This document shows positions 57,391 to 64,000 of a stretch of 64,000 nt of DNA, piece by piece. The notes under the pieces were generated by a model. That model was not told the DNA's origin. It searched no databases and saw nothing but the letters and a program-made list of their open reading frames with translations. The position numbers and the translations under genes are program-made. The stretch comes from Burkholderiaceae bacterium. GTDB taxonomy: Bacteria; Pseudomonadota; Gammaproteobacteria; Burkholderiales; Burkholderiaceae_E. Location: assembly GCA_023954135.1 (NCBI GenBank), contig JAMLIN010000003.1, positions 62,001 to 126,000 on the forward strand, in the 5' to 3' direction. Each line of letters begins with the position of its first letter. Position 1 is the stretch's first letter.

Positions 57391-58044
57391 ATGCGCCTGT
57401 TTCCGTCGGCCGGCGGGGCCCGCTGGGCTCCGCGGCTCCTGTCAGTCCTGCTGTTCGCCCTGCTGTGCGCCGTCATCGCGTACTGGGGGCTGCGCCTGCT
57501 CGAGCCGCCGGTGCGTATCGCCCCCTCGGGCTCGCTGGCGGCCACCGAAACCGTCGCCTCGCTCGGCCCGGCCCAGAACCTGTTCGGTCGAACCGGCGCC
57601 AATGATGGCCCGGTCGCCCAGGCGGTTTCCTCGAACTTCAAGGTCCTCGGGGTGATCGCCGACCCCGAGCGCGGTGCCGCCATCATTGCCGTCGACGGCC
57701 GTCCCCCCGAAGCCTTCGGCGTCGGCATGCGGATCGACGACAACCATCGGCTCAAGGCGGTTTCGGCCACCGACGTCGTGATCCTGCGCGGTACCGAGGA
57801 GATCCGTGTCGATGCGCCCGCGCTGTCGGATCTCGCGATCCTCACCAGCGGCCCGGCCTCCGGCGCCGCCAGGACCGATTCCCGCCCGGCACCGCCGTTG
57901 CGCCCGCTCCCCCCGTCGGGCGCCGCGGCCGCGGCGCAGGAGCAGGAGGCCCCCCGGCCGGTCATTCGTCGCCCGCAGCCCCCTGCGACCGGCACCATGA
58001 ACATGCCTGCGCCGGGCGCCGCTCCGGCCCAGAACGACGGCTGA
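57391..58044 (+). CDS. gspC: Type II secretion protein GspC (short form without PDZ domain)
   Basis: A 217-residue protein. One N-terminal membrane segment (LLSVLLFALLCAVIAYWGLRLL), then the HR domain (AQNLFGRTG, SSNFKVLGVIADPERGAAIIAVDG, GVGMRIDDNHRLKAVSATDVVILR), and a Pro/Ala-rich tail instead of the usual PDZ domain. The HR domain contacts the secretin N0 domain. It is divergent from the gspG-F operon, an unusual but known betaproteobacterial layout. Confidence 0.88.
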   Translation: MRLFPSAGGARWAPRLLSVLLFALLCAVIAYWGLRLLEPPVRIAPSGSLAATETVASLGPAQNLFGRTGANDGPVAQAVSSNFKVLGVIADPERGAAIIAVDGRPPEAFGVGMRIDDNHRLKAVSATDVVILRGTEEIRVDAPALSDLAILTSGPASGAARTDSRPAPPLRPLPPSGAAAAAQEQEAPRPVIRRPQPPATGTMNMPAPGAAPAQNDG

Positions 58045-58120
58045 AAGCGGCGGACCCACTCCGACTACGCCGGTCCGGCGGGACCGGCGAACACCGCCTC
58101 ATCGCAGTATGAACAGGCCC

Positions 58121-58126
58121 TAGAAT
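58121..58126 (+). promoter_or_regulatory. -10-like TAGAAT 6 nt before thyA
   Basis: TAGAAT ends 6 nt before the thyA ATG (58133) and no Shine-Dalgarno lies between. Fits a leaderless transcript; the weak -35 region leaves this tentative. Confidence 0.35.
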
Positions 58127-58132
58127 CGACCC

Positions 58133-58927
58133 ATGCGCGCTTATCTCGACCTGATGCGTCACGTGCTGGAGCACGGCGAACACAAGGACGACAGGACCGG
58201 CACCGGCACCCTGTCGGTATTCGGCTGGCAGATGCGCATGCCGCTCGCCGACGGCTTCCCGTTGCTCACCACCAAGAAGCTGCACCTGAAGTCGATCGTG
58301 CATGAACTGCTCTGGTTCCTGCAGGGCTCGACCAACGTCGGCTACCTGCGCGAGCACGGCGTCACGATCTGGGACGAATGGGCGGACGGGCGCGGCGAGC
58401 TCGGGCCGGTCTACGGACACCAGTGGCGATCCTGGCCGACACCCGATGGCGGGCACATCGACCAGATCGCCGACCTGATGACCCGCCTGCGCACCGATCC
58501 GGACAGCCGCCGGCTGGTGGTCTCGGCCTGGAACGTCGCCGACCTACCGAAGATGGCGCTCGCCCCCTGCCATGCCTTCTTCCAGTTCCATGTCGCCGGC
58601 GGTCGCCTGTCGTGCCAGCTCTACCAGCGCAGCGCCGATATCTTCCTGGGCGTGCCGTTCAACATCGCCTCATACGCCCTGCTCACCGAGATGGTCGCGC
58701 AGCAGGCGGGGCTGGAGCCGGGCGATTTCATCTGGACCGGCGGCGACTGCCACCTTTACCTGAACCATCTCGACCAGGCGCGCGAGCAGCTCGCCCGCGA
58801 TCCGCGTCCCTTGCCGAGACTCGTGATCGGGCGCCGGCCCGAGTCGATCTTCGACTATCGCTACGACGATTTCAGGTTCGAAGGTTACGACCCGCATCCG
58901 CTGATCAAGGCGCCGGTCGCGGTCTGA
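58133..58927 (+). CDS. thyA: Thymidylate synthase
   Basis: A 264-residue enzyme, the same length as E. coli ThyA. Catalytic Cys146 in [12 protein letters not shown]; folate/dUMP residues in [49 protein letters not shown] and [13 protein letters not shown]. It methylates dUMP to dTMP using methylene-tetrahydrofolate. Followed by the folA gene 24 bp later, which recycles the dihydrofolate produced. Confidence 0.97.
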   Translation: MRAYLDLMRHVLEHGEHKDDRTGTGTLSVFGWQMRMPLADGFPLLTTKKLHLKSIVHELLWFLQGSTNVGYLREHGVTIWDEWADGRGELGPVYGHQWRSWPTPDGGHIDQIADLMTRLRTDPDSRRLVVSAWNVADLPKMALAPCHAFFQFHVAGGRLSCQLYQRSADIFLGVPFNIASYALLTEMVAQQAGLEPGDFIWTGGDCHLYLNHLDQAREQLARDPRPLPRLVIGRRPESIFDYRYDDFRFEGYDPHPLIKAPVAV

Positions 58928-58951
58928 AGGCGGAAGGCGGAGGCAACCCGG

Positions 58952-59467
58952 ATGTCCAGCCCCCGTGTCACCCTGCTGATCGCCCGGGCACGCAACGGCG
59001 TGATCGGCCATGGCAACGCCCTGCCATGGCACATCCCCGAGGAGCTCCAGCACTTCAAGCGGACCACAACCGGGCATGCGCTCATCATGGGGCGGCTGAC
59101 CTGGGACTCGATCGGCCGCCCCCTGCCGGGTCGCCGTACCCTGGTGGTGAGCCGCAATCGCGAATGGTCGGCAACGGGCTGCGAGCGGGCCGATTCCGTC
59201 GCCGACGCCATCGCGATGGCGGCTGCGGGCTCGCCGGAGCATCCCGACATCTCGCGCGACGAAATCTTCGTGGTGGGCGGCGCGCAGATCTATCTCGCCG
59301 CCCTGCCCCACGCGCAGCGCATCCTGATGACCGAGGTCGACCTCGAACCGGACGGCGACGTCCATCTCGACGCACCCGACCCGCAGCAATGGCGAGCGGT
59401 CACGCGCGAGGCGCGGACCTCGTCGATCGGCGTCGGCTTCGAGATCGTCGACTACCGCCGCATCTGA
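58952..59467 (+). CDS. folA: Dihydrofolate reductase
   Basis: A 171-residue DHFR: LLIARARNGVIGHGNALPWHIPEELQHFKRTTTGHALIMGRLTWDSIG is the substrate and NADPH site with the catalytic acidic residue in PEEL; GRRTLVVSR and IFVVGGAQIYLAAL follow. Reduces dihydrofolate made by ThyA. Same operon as thyA. No known resistance-type features. Confidence 0.95.
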   Translation: MSSPRVTLLIARARNGVIGHGNALPWHIPEELQHFKRTTTGHALIMGRLTWDSIGRPLPGRRTLVVSRNREWSATGCERADSVADAIAMAAAGSPEHPDISRDEIFVVGGAQIYLAALPHAQRILMTEVDLEPDGDVHLDAPDPQQWRAVTREARTSSIGVGFEIVDYRRI

Positions 59468-59474
59468 GCACGGG

Positions 59475-59966
59475 TTACCAGACCCCCATCGATGCTCCCG
59501 CCGCGAGCGAGGCGCCGAGCTCGCGCGCATCGGCGAGATCCGCCTCGCCGATGCGCTTGGGCGCGAGGATCTCCTCCGGCGTCTGGGCGTGGGTGCAGAC
59601 GATGACGCGCTCGGCCACCCGGCGCATCCGCCAGCCGGTGGCGATGCGGTCGATCTGCCGGGTGGCTCCCTCGCCATCCGAGCCGGCGCAGACGATCGTC
59701 GCATAGGGCCGGCCGTCGATGCGTCCGAGCGCCGGGTAGTAGCAGCGGTCGAAGAAGTCCTTCATCATCCCGGCCATCGTCGCGAGATTCTCGGGGCAGA
59801 CGAAGAGCGCGGCACGCGCCGCAAGCAGCTCCTCGGGGCCCGCACGGTCGGCGCGCAGCATGACGACTTCGTCGCGCCCGACCTGTTCGAGCGCACCTTC
59901 GAAGGCCGCGCGGGCGAGCTGCTCGCTGCCGCCGGTCAGGGACCACCACACGATCAGCAGGTTCAT
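59475..59966 (-). CDS. Flavodoxin-like/NAD(P)H-dependent FMN reductase family protein
   Basis: A 163-residue flavodoxin fold: LLIVWWSLTGGSEQLARAAFEGA supplies a phosphate-binding loop, ALFVCPENLATMAGMMKDFFDRCYYPALGRIDGRPYATIVCAGSDGEGA the flavin loop and quinone-reductase-like dimer region. An FMN-dependent oxidoreductase, substrate unknown. ATG at 59966. Convergent with folA. Confidence 0.82.
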   Translation of the reverse strand: MNLLIVWWSLTGGSEQLARAAFEGALEQVGRDEVVMLRADRAGPEELLAARAALFVCPENLATMAGMMKDFFDRCYYPALGRIDGRPYATIVCAGSDGEGATRQIDRIATGWRMRRVAERVIVCTHAQTPEEILAPKRIGEADLADARELGASLAAGASMGVW

Positions 59967-60086
59967 CCGCGAACTGTCGCCCGGCAGGCCGGATAGCGCA
60001 AGCGCGTCGACGACCTGGGCTACTACAACCTGTTCGGCAACCTGCGTGTGCGCGGATCCGCGCCTCCAGCGCTGGCTGGAGAGGCA

Positions 60087-60599
60087 TCAGGCCACGACGA
60101 CCTCCAGCGCAATCTCCGGATGAGCCCGGAGCGTGCAGTTCACCGGCGAGTTTTCGTTCGCCCATGCGACGAGCTCGCGCAACTGCTCCTCGCCGACCCC
60201 GTCGGCGCCGATCCTTACCGACATGCGAAGCCCGTCGAGCGCCGTCGGTACATCGGGAATGCCGACGAGGCCGCTCGCATCCGATTCGCTCTCGACCCTG
60301 ACCTCCAGCGCGTCGAGCGCGATCCCAGTCATAGCCGCACGCATGGCGATGGCCGTCGCGGCGCACGAAGCGATTGCCGCGCGCAGCAGCCAGCCGGGGT
60401 TCGAACCTTCACCCTTTCCCCCCATCGGCTCGGGCATGTCGGTGATGGCCCGCTCGGCAGCCGGTCCCGAGATCTTGCAGGACAAGCCGCTGCGCCATAC
60501 CGCCGTCGCCGCAGTGTTGGTCCTGCGCGCGATTGCCGGCTTCTCGAGGAACAGGCGCCTGGCGCGCTCCAGTGATTCACGCGCTGCAAGACTGGACAT
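60087..60599 (-). CDS. OsmC family protein
   Basis: A 170-residue OsmC/Ohr-fold protein: GGKGEGSNPGWLLRAAIASCAATAIAMRA with the conserved catalytic-type Cys, and LRMSVRIGADGVGEEQLRELVAWANENSPVNCTLRAH with a second Cys. Such proteins reduce organic hydroperoxides. The ATG at 60599 has GGGGGAAAG upstream. The reading frame is open far upstream into a methyltransferase remnant, but the ribosome site marks the true start. Confidence 0.85.
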   Translation of the reverse strand: MSSLAARESLERARRLFLEKPAIARRTNTAATAVWRSGLSCKISGPAAERAITDMPEPMGGKGEGSNPGWLLRAAIASCAATAIAMRAAMTGIALDALEVRVESESDASGLVGIPDVPTALDGLRMSVRIGADGVGEEQLRELVAWANENSPVNCTLRAHPEIALEVVVA

Positions 60600-60689
60600 C
60601 GCTTTCCCCCTGTTTCTTTCCCATGACCACGATGACCCCACCCGGCACGGCGTAACCATCGCCACGCCGCCAGGCTTCGATCGATTAGA

Positions 60690-60920
60690 GACGTCTGTGC
60701 CCCGCACGGAACCCCCCGGCGCCACGAGAGCGGCCGCTCGCAACGACACCAGCCCGGTACCGCAGGCCACGTCCAGCACGCTTTCACCCGGGGTCGGGCC
60801 GGCCATGCCGAGCATCGCCGCCTGTGCCGGCTCGAGGTGCCGTTGCCAGGTCCGCTCGTAGTGGACAGCGGCCTTGTCCCAGCCGTATCGCTGCACCCGC
60901 CGCTGAAGCCTGGCATCCAT
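60690..60920 (-). pseudogene. N-terminal fragment of a class I SAM methyltransferase
   Basis: From ATG 60920 the frame reads RVQRYGWDKAAVHYERTWQRHLEPAQ, then the SAM motif I ESVLDVACGTGLVSLRAA and VRGTDVS. After that the methyltransferase stops matching and runs in frame through about 30 codons of unrelated sequence into the OsmC gene. About two thirds of the methyltransferase is missing. The start and ribosome site remain. Confidence 0.7.
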
Positions 60921-61053
60921 GCGCCTTCTCCCTTTCCGTCTCCGAAGTCTGGGTGCGGGAATGGCTTGACGCCATGACCGGAACGCTCGATAACATTGCC
61001 CGGACGCCAGACTGCCTGCCGCCAGTCCTGGCCAGCCCCGGAAGAGGTGCGCG

Positions 61054-61180
61054 ATGGATGTGCTCTCGGAAGTGCTGCGCGTTGTACGTCTCTCCGGCAC
61101 GATTCATTTCTGCGCCGAGTTCACCCACCCTTGGGCGATCCTGTCATCTCCGCCGGAGATGCTCGCCGGCCACCTGGCGC
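61054..61180 (+). pseudogene. N-terminal fragment of an AraC-type (cupin_6) regulator
   Basis: ATG 61054, with GAAGAGG upstream, starts MDVLSEVLRVVRLSGTIHF followed by CAEFTHPWAILSSPPEMLA, the opening of the cupin-6 domain of AraC regulators. The match ends at about 61170 and no HTH domain follows; the next feature is a tRNA. Divergent from the methyltransferase fragment, 134 bp apart. Confidence 0.6.
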
Positions 61181-61255
61181 GACGCGGGTGCCGAAGCGGC
61201 GGACGATCACTGATCAAGGCAGGCAGGCCTCGATTCCGCCCTGGCGGCGGGTTGG

Positions 61256-61269
61256 TACAATCTCAGCGC
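61256..61269 (+). promoter_or_regulatory. tRNA promoter motif TACAATCTCAGCGC
   Basis: TACAAT (61256-61261) lies 11 bp ahead of the tRNA and is followed by N2 and CAGCGC, the same register as in the pmbA/darP and gspG/gspC gaps. The GC-rich stretch next to the start suits stringent control. Confidence 0.45.
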
Positions 61270-61272
61270 CGC

Positions 61273-61348
61273 GCCTCCGTAGCTCAGTGGATAGAGCATC
61301 TCCCTCCTAAGGAGAGGGTCGCACGTTCGATTCGTGCCGGGGGCGCCA
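61273..61348 (+). tRNA. tRNA-Arg (anticodon CCT), CCA encoded
   Basis: The 76-nt cloverleaf: acceptor GCCTCCG pairs with CGGGGGC (one G-U), TA at 8-9, D-stem GCTC/GAGC, anticodon stem TCTCC/GGAGA with loop CTCCTAA (anticodon CCT, reads AGG), variable loop GGGTC, T-stem GCACG/CGTGC with loop TTCGATT, discriminator G and genomic CCA. It lies between decayed genes and an alkene reductase; no integrase is adjacent. Confidence 0.95.
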
Positions 61349-61370
61349 TTGCCCATCAAAAGGATTCCGG

Positions 61371-62483
61371 ATGTCCGGCTCTTCGCTCTTCGACCCTCTC
61401 CAGATCGGCCCCTACCGGCTGTCGCACCGCGTGGTGATGGCACCGCTCACCCGGATGCGCGCCACCCGCCCCGGCAACGCCCCCAATGAGCTCAACGCCC
61501 GCTACTACGGTCAGCGTGCGACCGAAGGCGGGCTGATCATCGCCGAGGCGAGCCAGGTCCTGCCGTCGGGCCAGGGCTCGCCGGGAACTCCCGGCATCCA
61601 TTCGCAGGATCAGGTCGAAGGCTGGAAGGGCGTGGTACGCGCGGTCCATGACAAGGGTGGGAAGATCTTCCTGCAGCTCTGGCACGTCGGGCGCATCTCG
61701 CATCGATCGCACCAGCCCGGCAACGAGCTGCCGGTGGCGCCGTCGGCCGTCGCTCCGACGGGCAAGGTACTGAACGCGGACTTCCAGCCGGTCCCGTTCG
61801 AAGCGCCCCGCGCCCTGCGCACCGACGAGATCCCGGGGATCATCGAGGGCTATGCCCAGGCGGCGAGAAACGCGCTCGCAGCCGGATTCGACGGGGTCGA
61901 GATCCACGGGGCGAACGGCTATCTCCTCGAGCAGTTCCTTCAGTCGCGTACCAACCTACGCACCGACGACTACGGCGGATCGATCGCCAACCGGGCGCGG
62001 CTGCTGCTCGAGGTCACCGAAGCCGTCGCCCGGGTGTGGCAGCCCGAGCGGGTCGGAATCCGGCTCTCGCCCTACGGCGTCGCGAACGGCAGCGGCGAGG
62101 CCGACCCCATGCCGCTGTACACCCATGTCGTGAACGCGCTCGGCGCCATGGGCCTCGCCTATCTACATCTGATCGAACCACGCTCGAGCGGGGCCGGGCA
62201 GCGCGAGGTCGATCATCAGGACGTGCCGTCGGCTGCCGGGCTCTTCCGCCCGATCTGGAACGGCGTGCTGATCGCCGCCGGCAACTTCCGCGCCGACTCC
62301 GCCGCCGAGATGGTCGCGCGGGGCACCGCCGATGCGATCGCCTTCGGTCGCTTCTTCATCTCGAACCCCGACCTGCCCGAGCGCATCCGCAAGGGAGTGG
62401 AATTCACGCCCTACAACCGGGCGACCTTCTACGGCGGCGGGCCGGAAGGATACGTCGACTACCCGGCGATGAGCGGGACCTGA
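61371..62483 (+). CDS. Alkene reductase, Old Yellow Enzyme family
   Basis: A 370-residue FMN ene-reductase: LFDPLQIGPYRLSHRVVMAPLTRMRA, LQLWHVGRISHRSH, GVEIHGANGYLLEQFLQSRTNLRTDDYGGSIANRARLLLEV and the C-terminal IAFGRFFISNPDLPERI. The HGAN pair of His/Asn is the substrate carbonyl anchor. Reduces activated C=C bonds of enones, nitro-alkenes and similar (NemA type). Starts 22 bp after the tRNA. Confidence 0.93.
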   Translation: MSGSSLFDPLQIGPYRLSHRVVMAPLTRMRATRPGNAPNELNARYYGQRATEGGLIIAEASQVLPSGQGSPGTPGIHSQDQVEGWKGVVRAVHDKGGKIFLQLWHVGRISHRSHQPGNELPVAPSAVAPTGKVLNADFQPVPFEAPRALRTDEIPGIIEGYAQAARNALAAGFDGVEIHGANGYLLEQFLQSRTNLRTDDYGGSIANRARLLLEVTEAVARVWQPERVGIRLSPYGVANGSGEADPMPLYTHVVNALGAMGLAYLHLIEPRSSGAGQREVDHQDVPSAAGLFRPIWNGVLIAAGNFRADSAAEMVARGTADAIAFGRFFISNPDLPERIRKGVEFTPYNRATFYGGGPEGYVDYPAMSGT

Positions 62484-62602
62484 AGCCGGCGAGGCATCGG
62501 CACCGGGGCGACAGACGGACAGCGTCGCGGGCGTATCGCGGCACTGTTCGTCGCAGCGGATTGCACTACACTGCCCGGACGACGGGAGACAGACCGGCAC
62601 CG

Positions 62603-63523
62603 ATGTTCCACATGGTGTCGATCGAGCATGGCCTGCATGTCCTGGGGCTTGGCGGAAAGGTCTTCATCGTCGACGGTGCCGACATCGAGCGCATCGTGGA
62701 GCTCGTCGCCAGCGAGCCGCAATGGTGGCTGGTCCTGATTCCGGGAATGATCGAGCCGCTGGTCGCCGCGCTGCGCGACCGCAACGTTCGTCCACGCGGT
62801 CTGAAGCTCATCGGAGCGCTCGCGGACCTTGTTCCCGCCCGGCTGATCGGAGAAGCGTCGCGACTGCTGCATGCGCCGCACTGGAATACCTTCGGCCCCA
62901 CCGAGACCGGCATGCTGCCGGCAGCCGGCAGCCGGCACCCGATTCGCGATCGGCGAAGAGCCCGCCGATCTTTCCAAGGCGCACAACTCGCTCTATCTCT
63001 GGCGGCTGGTGGATTCCGAGGACCGCGATGTCGCCTCCGGCGAGCCGGGCGAGATCGCGGTGCGCGGACCGACCGTCTTCAGCGGCTACTGGCTCTGGCC
63101 GACGAAGTCAATGCGCGCGAGTTTCGCGGCGGCTGGTTCCACATGGGCGACATGTTCGTCGAGAACGCCAAGGGCCGGCTCGCCTTCGTCGATCGTGCGA
63201 AGTACCTGATCAAGTCCGGTGGCGAGAACATCTACCCGATCGAGATCGAGCGGGCGCTGATGGCCGAGCCACGCGTGGCCGAGGCGGTCGTGGTCAGGCG
63301 CCGGGATCCGAAATGGGGCGAGGTGCCGGTGGCCTTCGTTGCGCTCAAGGCGCCCGGGGTCGACGCCGCCGAGCTGGCTCGCGGCTGTCGCGAACGCCTT
63401 TCCTCGTACAAGCTGCCGAGGGAGATCCGCTTCGTGGCGTCGCAGGACGACTTTCCGCGCAGCACCAGCGGCAAGGTGCAGCGCCAGCAGGCCGAGCGCT
63501 GGCTCGGCGAGAATGCATCATGA
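62603..63523 (+). pseudogene. Acyl-CoA ligase, 5'-truncated with two compensating frameshifts
   Basis: The frame begins at FHMVSIEHGLHVLGLGGKV, the middle of an AMP-binding enzyme, so about 200 N-terminal residues with the P-loop are missing. FGPTETG is present at about 62900. A third copy of GCCGGCA (62917-62937) shifts the frame and a CTCT (63093-63096) restores it; with one 7-mer and one CT removed the text reads continuously through DLSKAHNSLYLWRLVD, GPTVFSGYWLADEVNARE and FRGGWFHMGDMF. The end YLIKSGGENIYPIEIE ... STSGKVQR is intact. It still overlaps the next gene by ATGA. About 55 codons are scrambled. Confidence 0.8.
62917..62937 (+). repeat. Three tandem copies of GCCGGCA
   Basis: Three perfect 7-bp units at 62917-62923, 62924-62930 and 62931-62937 inside the CoA-ligase remnant. 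Two units restore the family sequence, so one is a new slippage duplication. Confidence 0.8.
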
Positions 63524-64000
63524 GCGCCGACGCGCAGCGGGACGGCAGCCTGCCGATCCTGCATCACTATGATTTTTCGCCCTTCGCCGAGAAGATCCGG
63601 CTCGCACTCGGGATCAAGGGCCTGCGCTGGCATTCGGTGATCGCCCCTTCCGTGCTGCCCAAGCCGGACCTGGTCGCGCTGACCGGCGGCTATCGTCACA
63701 TTCCGTGTGCTGCAGTATGGCGCCGACATCTACTGCGATACGCGGACCATCGTTCGCGAGCTCGACCGCCGCCATCCCGAACCCGTCATCGATGACCCCG
63801 CACGACGCGCGCTGGCGACGCCGATCGAGGCCTGGGCCGAGCGCGACCTGTTCTGGCCGATCGCCCGCTTCGTCAGCGGCACCAATGCCGAAACGGTCGA
63901 TGGGGTGATCTCGGTAAACCTCGATGGCGTGTTCCTGGGCGTCAAGCGCGGGATCCGGGCGATGACCGGCCGCGGCGGCGCGATCGTCTACCTGGCGAGC
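63520..64000 (+). pseudogene. Glutathione S-transferase N-terminus, frameshifted, then fused to SDR (window end)
   Basis: ATG 63520 overlaps the CoA-ligase stop. It encodes the GST thioredoxin-fold start (LPILHHYDFSPFAEKIRLALGIKGL). An extra T at about 63706 shifts the frame; after it VLQYGADIYCDTRTIVRELDRRHPEPVIDDP and EAWAERDLFWPIARFVSGTNAE continue as GST. Then, in frame, the text becomes VISVNLDGVFLGVKRGIRAM and GGAIVYLAS, which is the central part of an SDR. GST C-terminus and SDR N-terminus are both missing, so a deletion joined two genes. Continues past the window. Confidence 0.7.

Noticed and set aside
59967..60086. Short plus-strand text containing VDDLGYYNLFGNLRV, perhaps a gene fragment
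   Set aside because: It is too short and I could not assign it to a family with confidence.
60087..61100. A methyltransferase-OsmC fusion protein
   Set aside because: The frame is open throughout, but the linker is unrelated sequence, the methyltransferase is truncated after motif I and OsmC has its own ribosome site and start.
61256..62483. Integrated island at the tRNA-Arg gene
   Set aside because: No integrase and no repeat of the tRNA 3' end were found downstream; the alkene reductase follows normally.

Overview
The window is a GC-rich, gene-dense chromosomal segment from a proteobacterium, most likely a betaproteobacterium (Burkholderiales/Rhodocyclales-like). This is inferred from the gene orders kinase-yicC ... 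gmk-rpoZ-spoT-greB and pmbA-darP-mogA, from separate RelA and SpoT proteins, from the PEP-CTERM regulators PrsK/PrsR, and from a T2SS that includes GspN. No phage, CRISPR array, plasmid origin or intact insertion sequence is visible.

Layout. (1) 1-1775: a Ser/Thr kinase cut by the window edge, divergent from yicC. (2) 1776-17927: an accessory block lying between yicC and gmk, which are neighbours in many relatives. It holds a ParD/ParE pair, a DUF3016 lipoprotein, a Uma2 remnant, a HugZ-type protein, an acyl-CoA module (two dehydrogenases, a CoA ligase, an orphan TRAP binding protein), a deletion-scarred phosphotransferase/SDR remnant, an AraC regulator, and a 2-hydroxyacid/glyoxylate module (GlcG-like, giant FAD/Fe-S oxidase, GntR regulator, aminotransferase). 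(3) 17986-27932: housekeeping and stringent response genes (gmk, rpoZ, spoT, greB, pmbA, darP, mogA, relA, mtfA-like). (4) 28122-37592: PrsK/PrsR followed by nucleotide-sugar enzymes (TviB-like, two epimerases, UDP-glucose dehydrogenase) and a lytic transglycosylase, which together suggest acidic exopolysaccharide or LPS precursor supply. (5) 37686-46773: fabI, selD, a PLP aminotransferase, egtD, an ABC transporter/lipocalin operon and a small membrane protein. (6) 46812-58044: a T2SS cluster, gspGHIJKLMNDEF on the minus strand with gspC divergent. (7) 58133-64000: thyA-folA, a flavodoxin-like gene, osmC, a tRNA-Arg(CCT), an Old Yellow Enzyme, and several decayed genes (methyltransferase, AraC, CoA ligase, GST fused to SDR).

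The most unusual signals are: a roughly 169-bp nested palindrome filling the greB-pmbA gap and overlapping the pmbA stop; a CoA-ligase pseudogene whose two frameshifts are exactly a 7-bp and a 2-bp tandem duplication adding up to 9; repeated gene erosion by internal deletions that fuse remnants; a TAnnAT-N2-CAGCGC promoter-like motif shared by two divergent promoters and the tRNA; and several genes with a -10-like hexamer 6-8 nt before the ATG, which suggests leaderless mRNAs.
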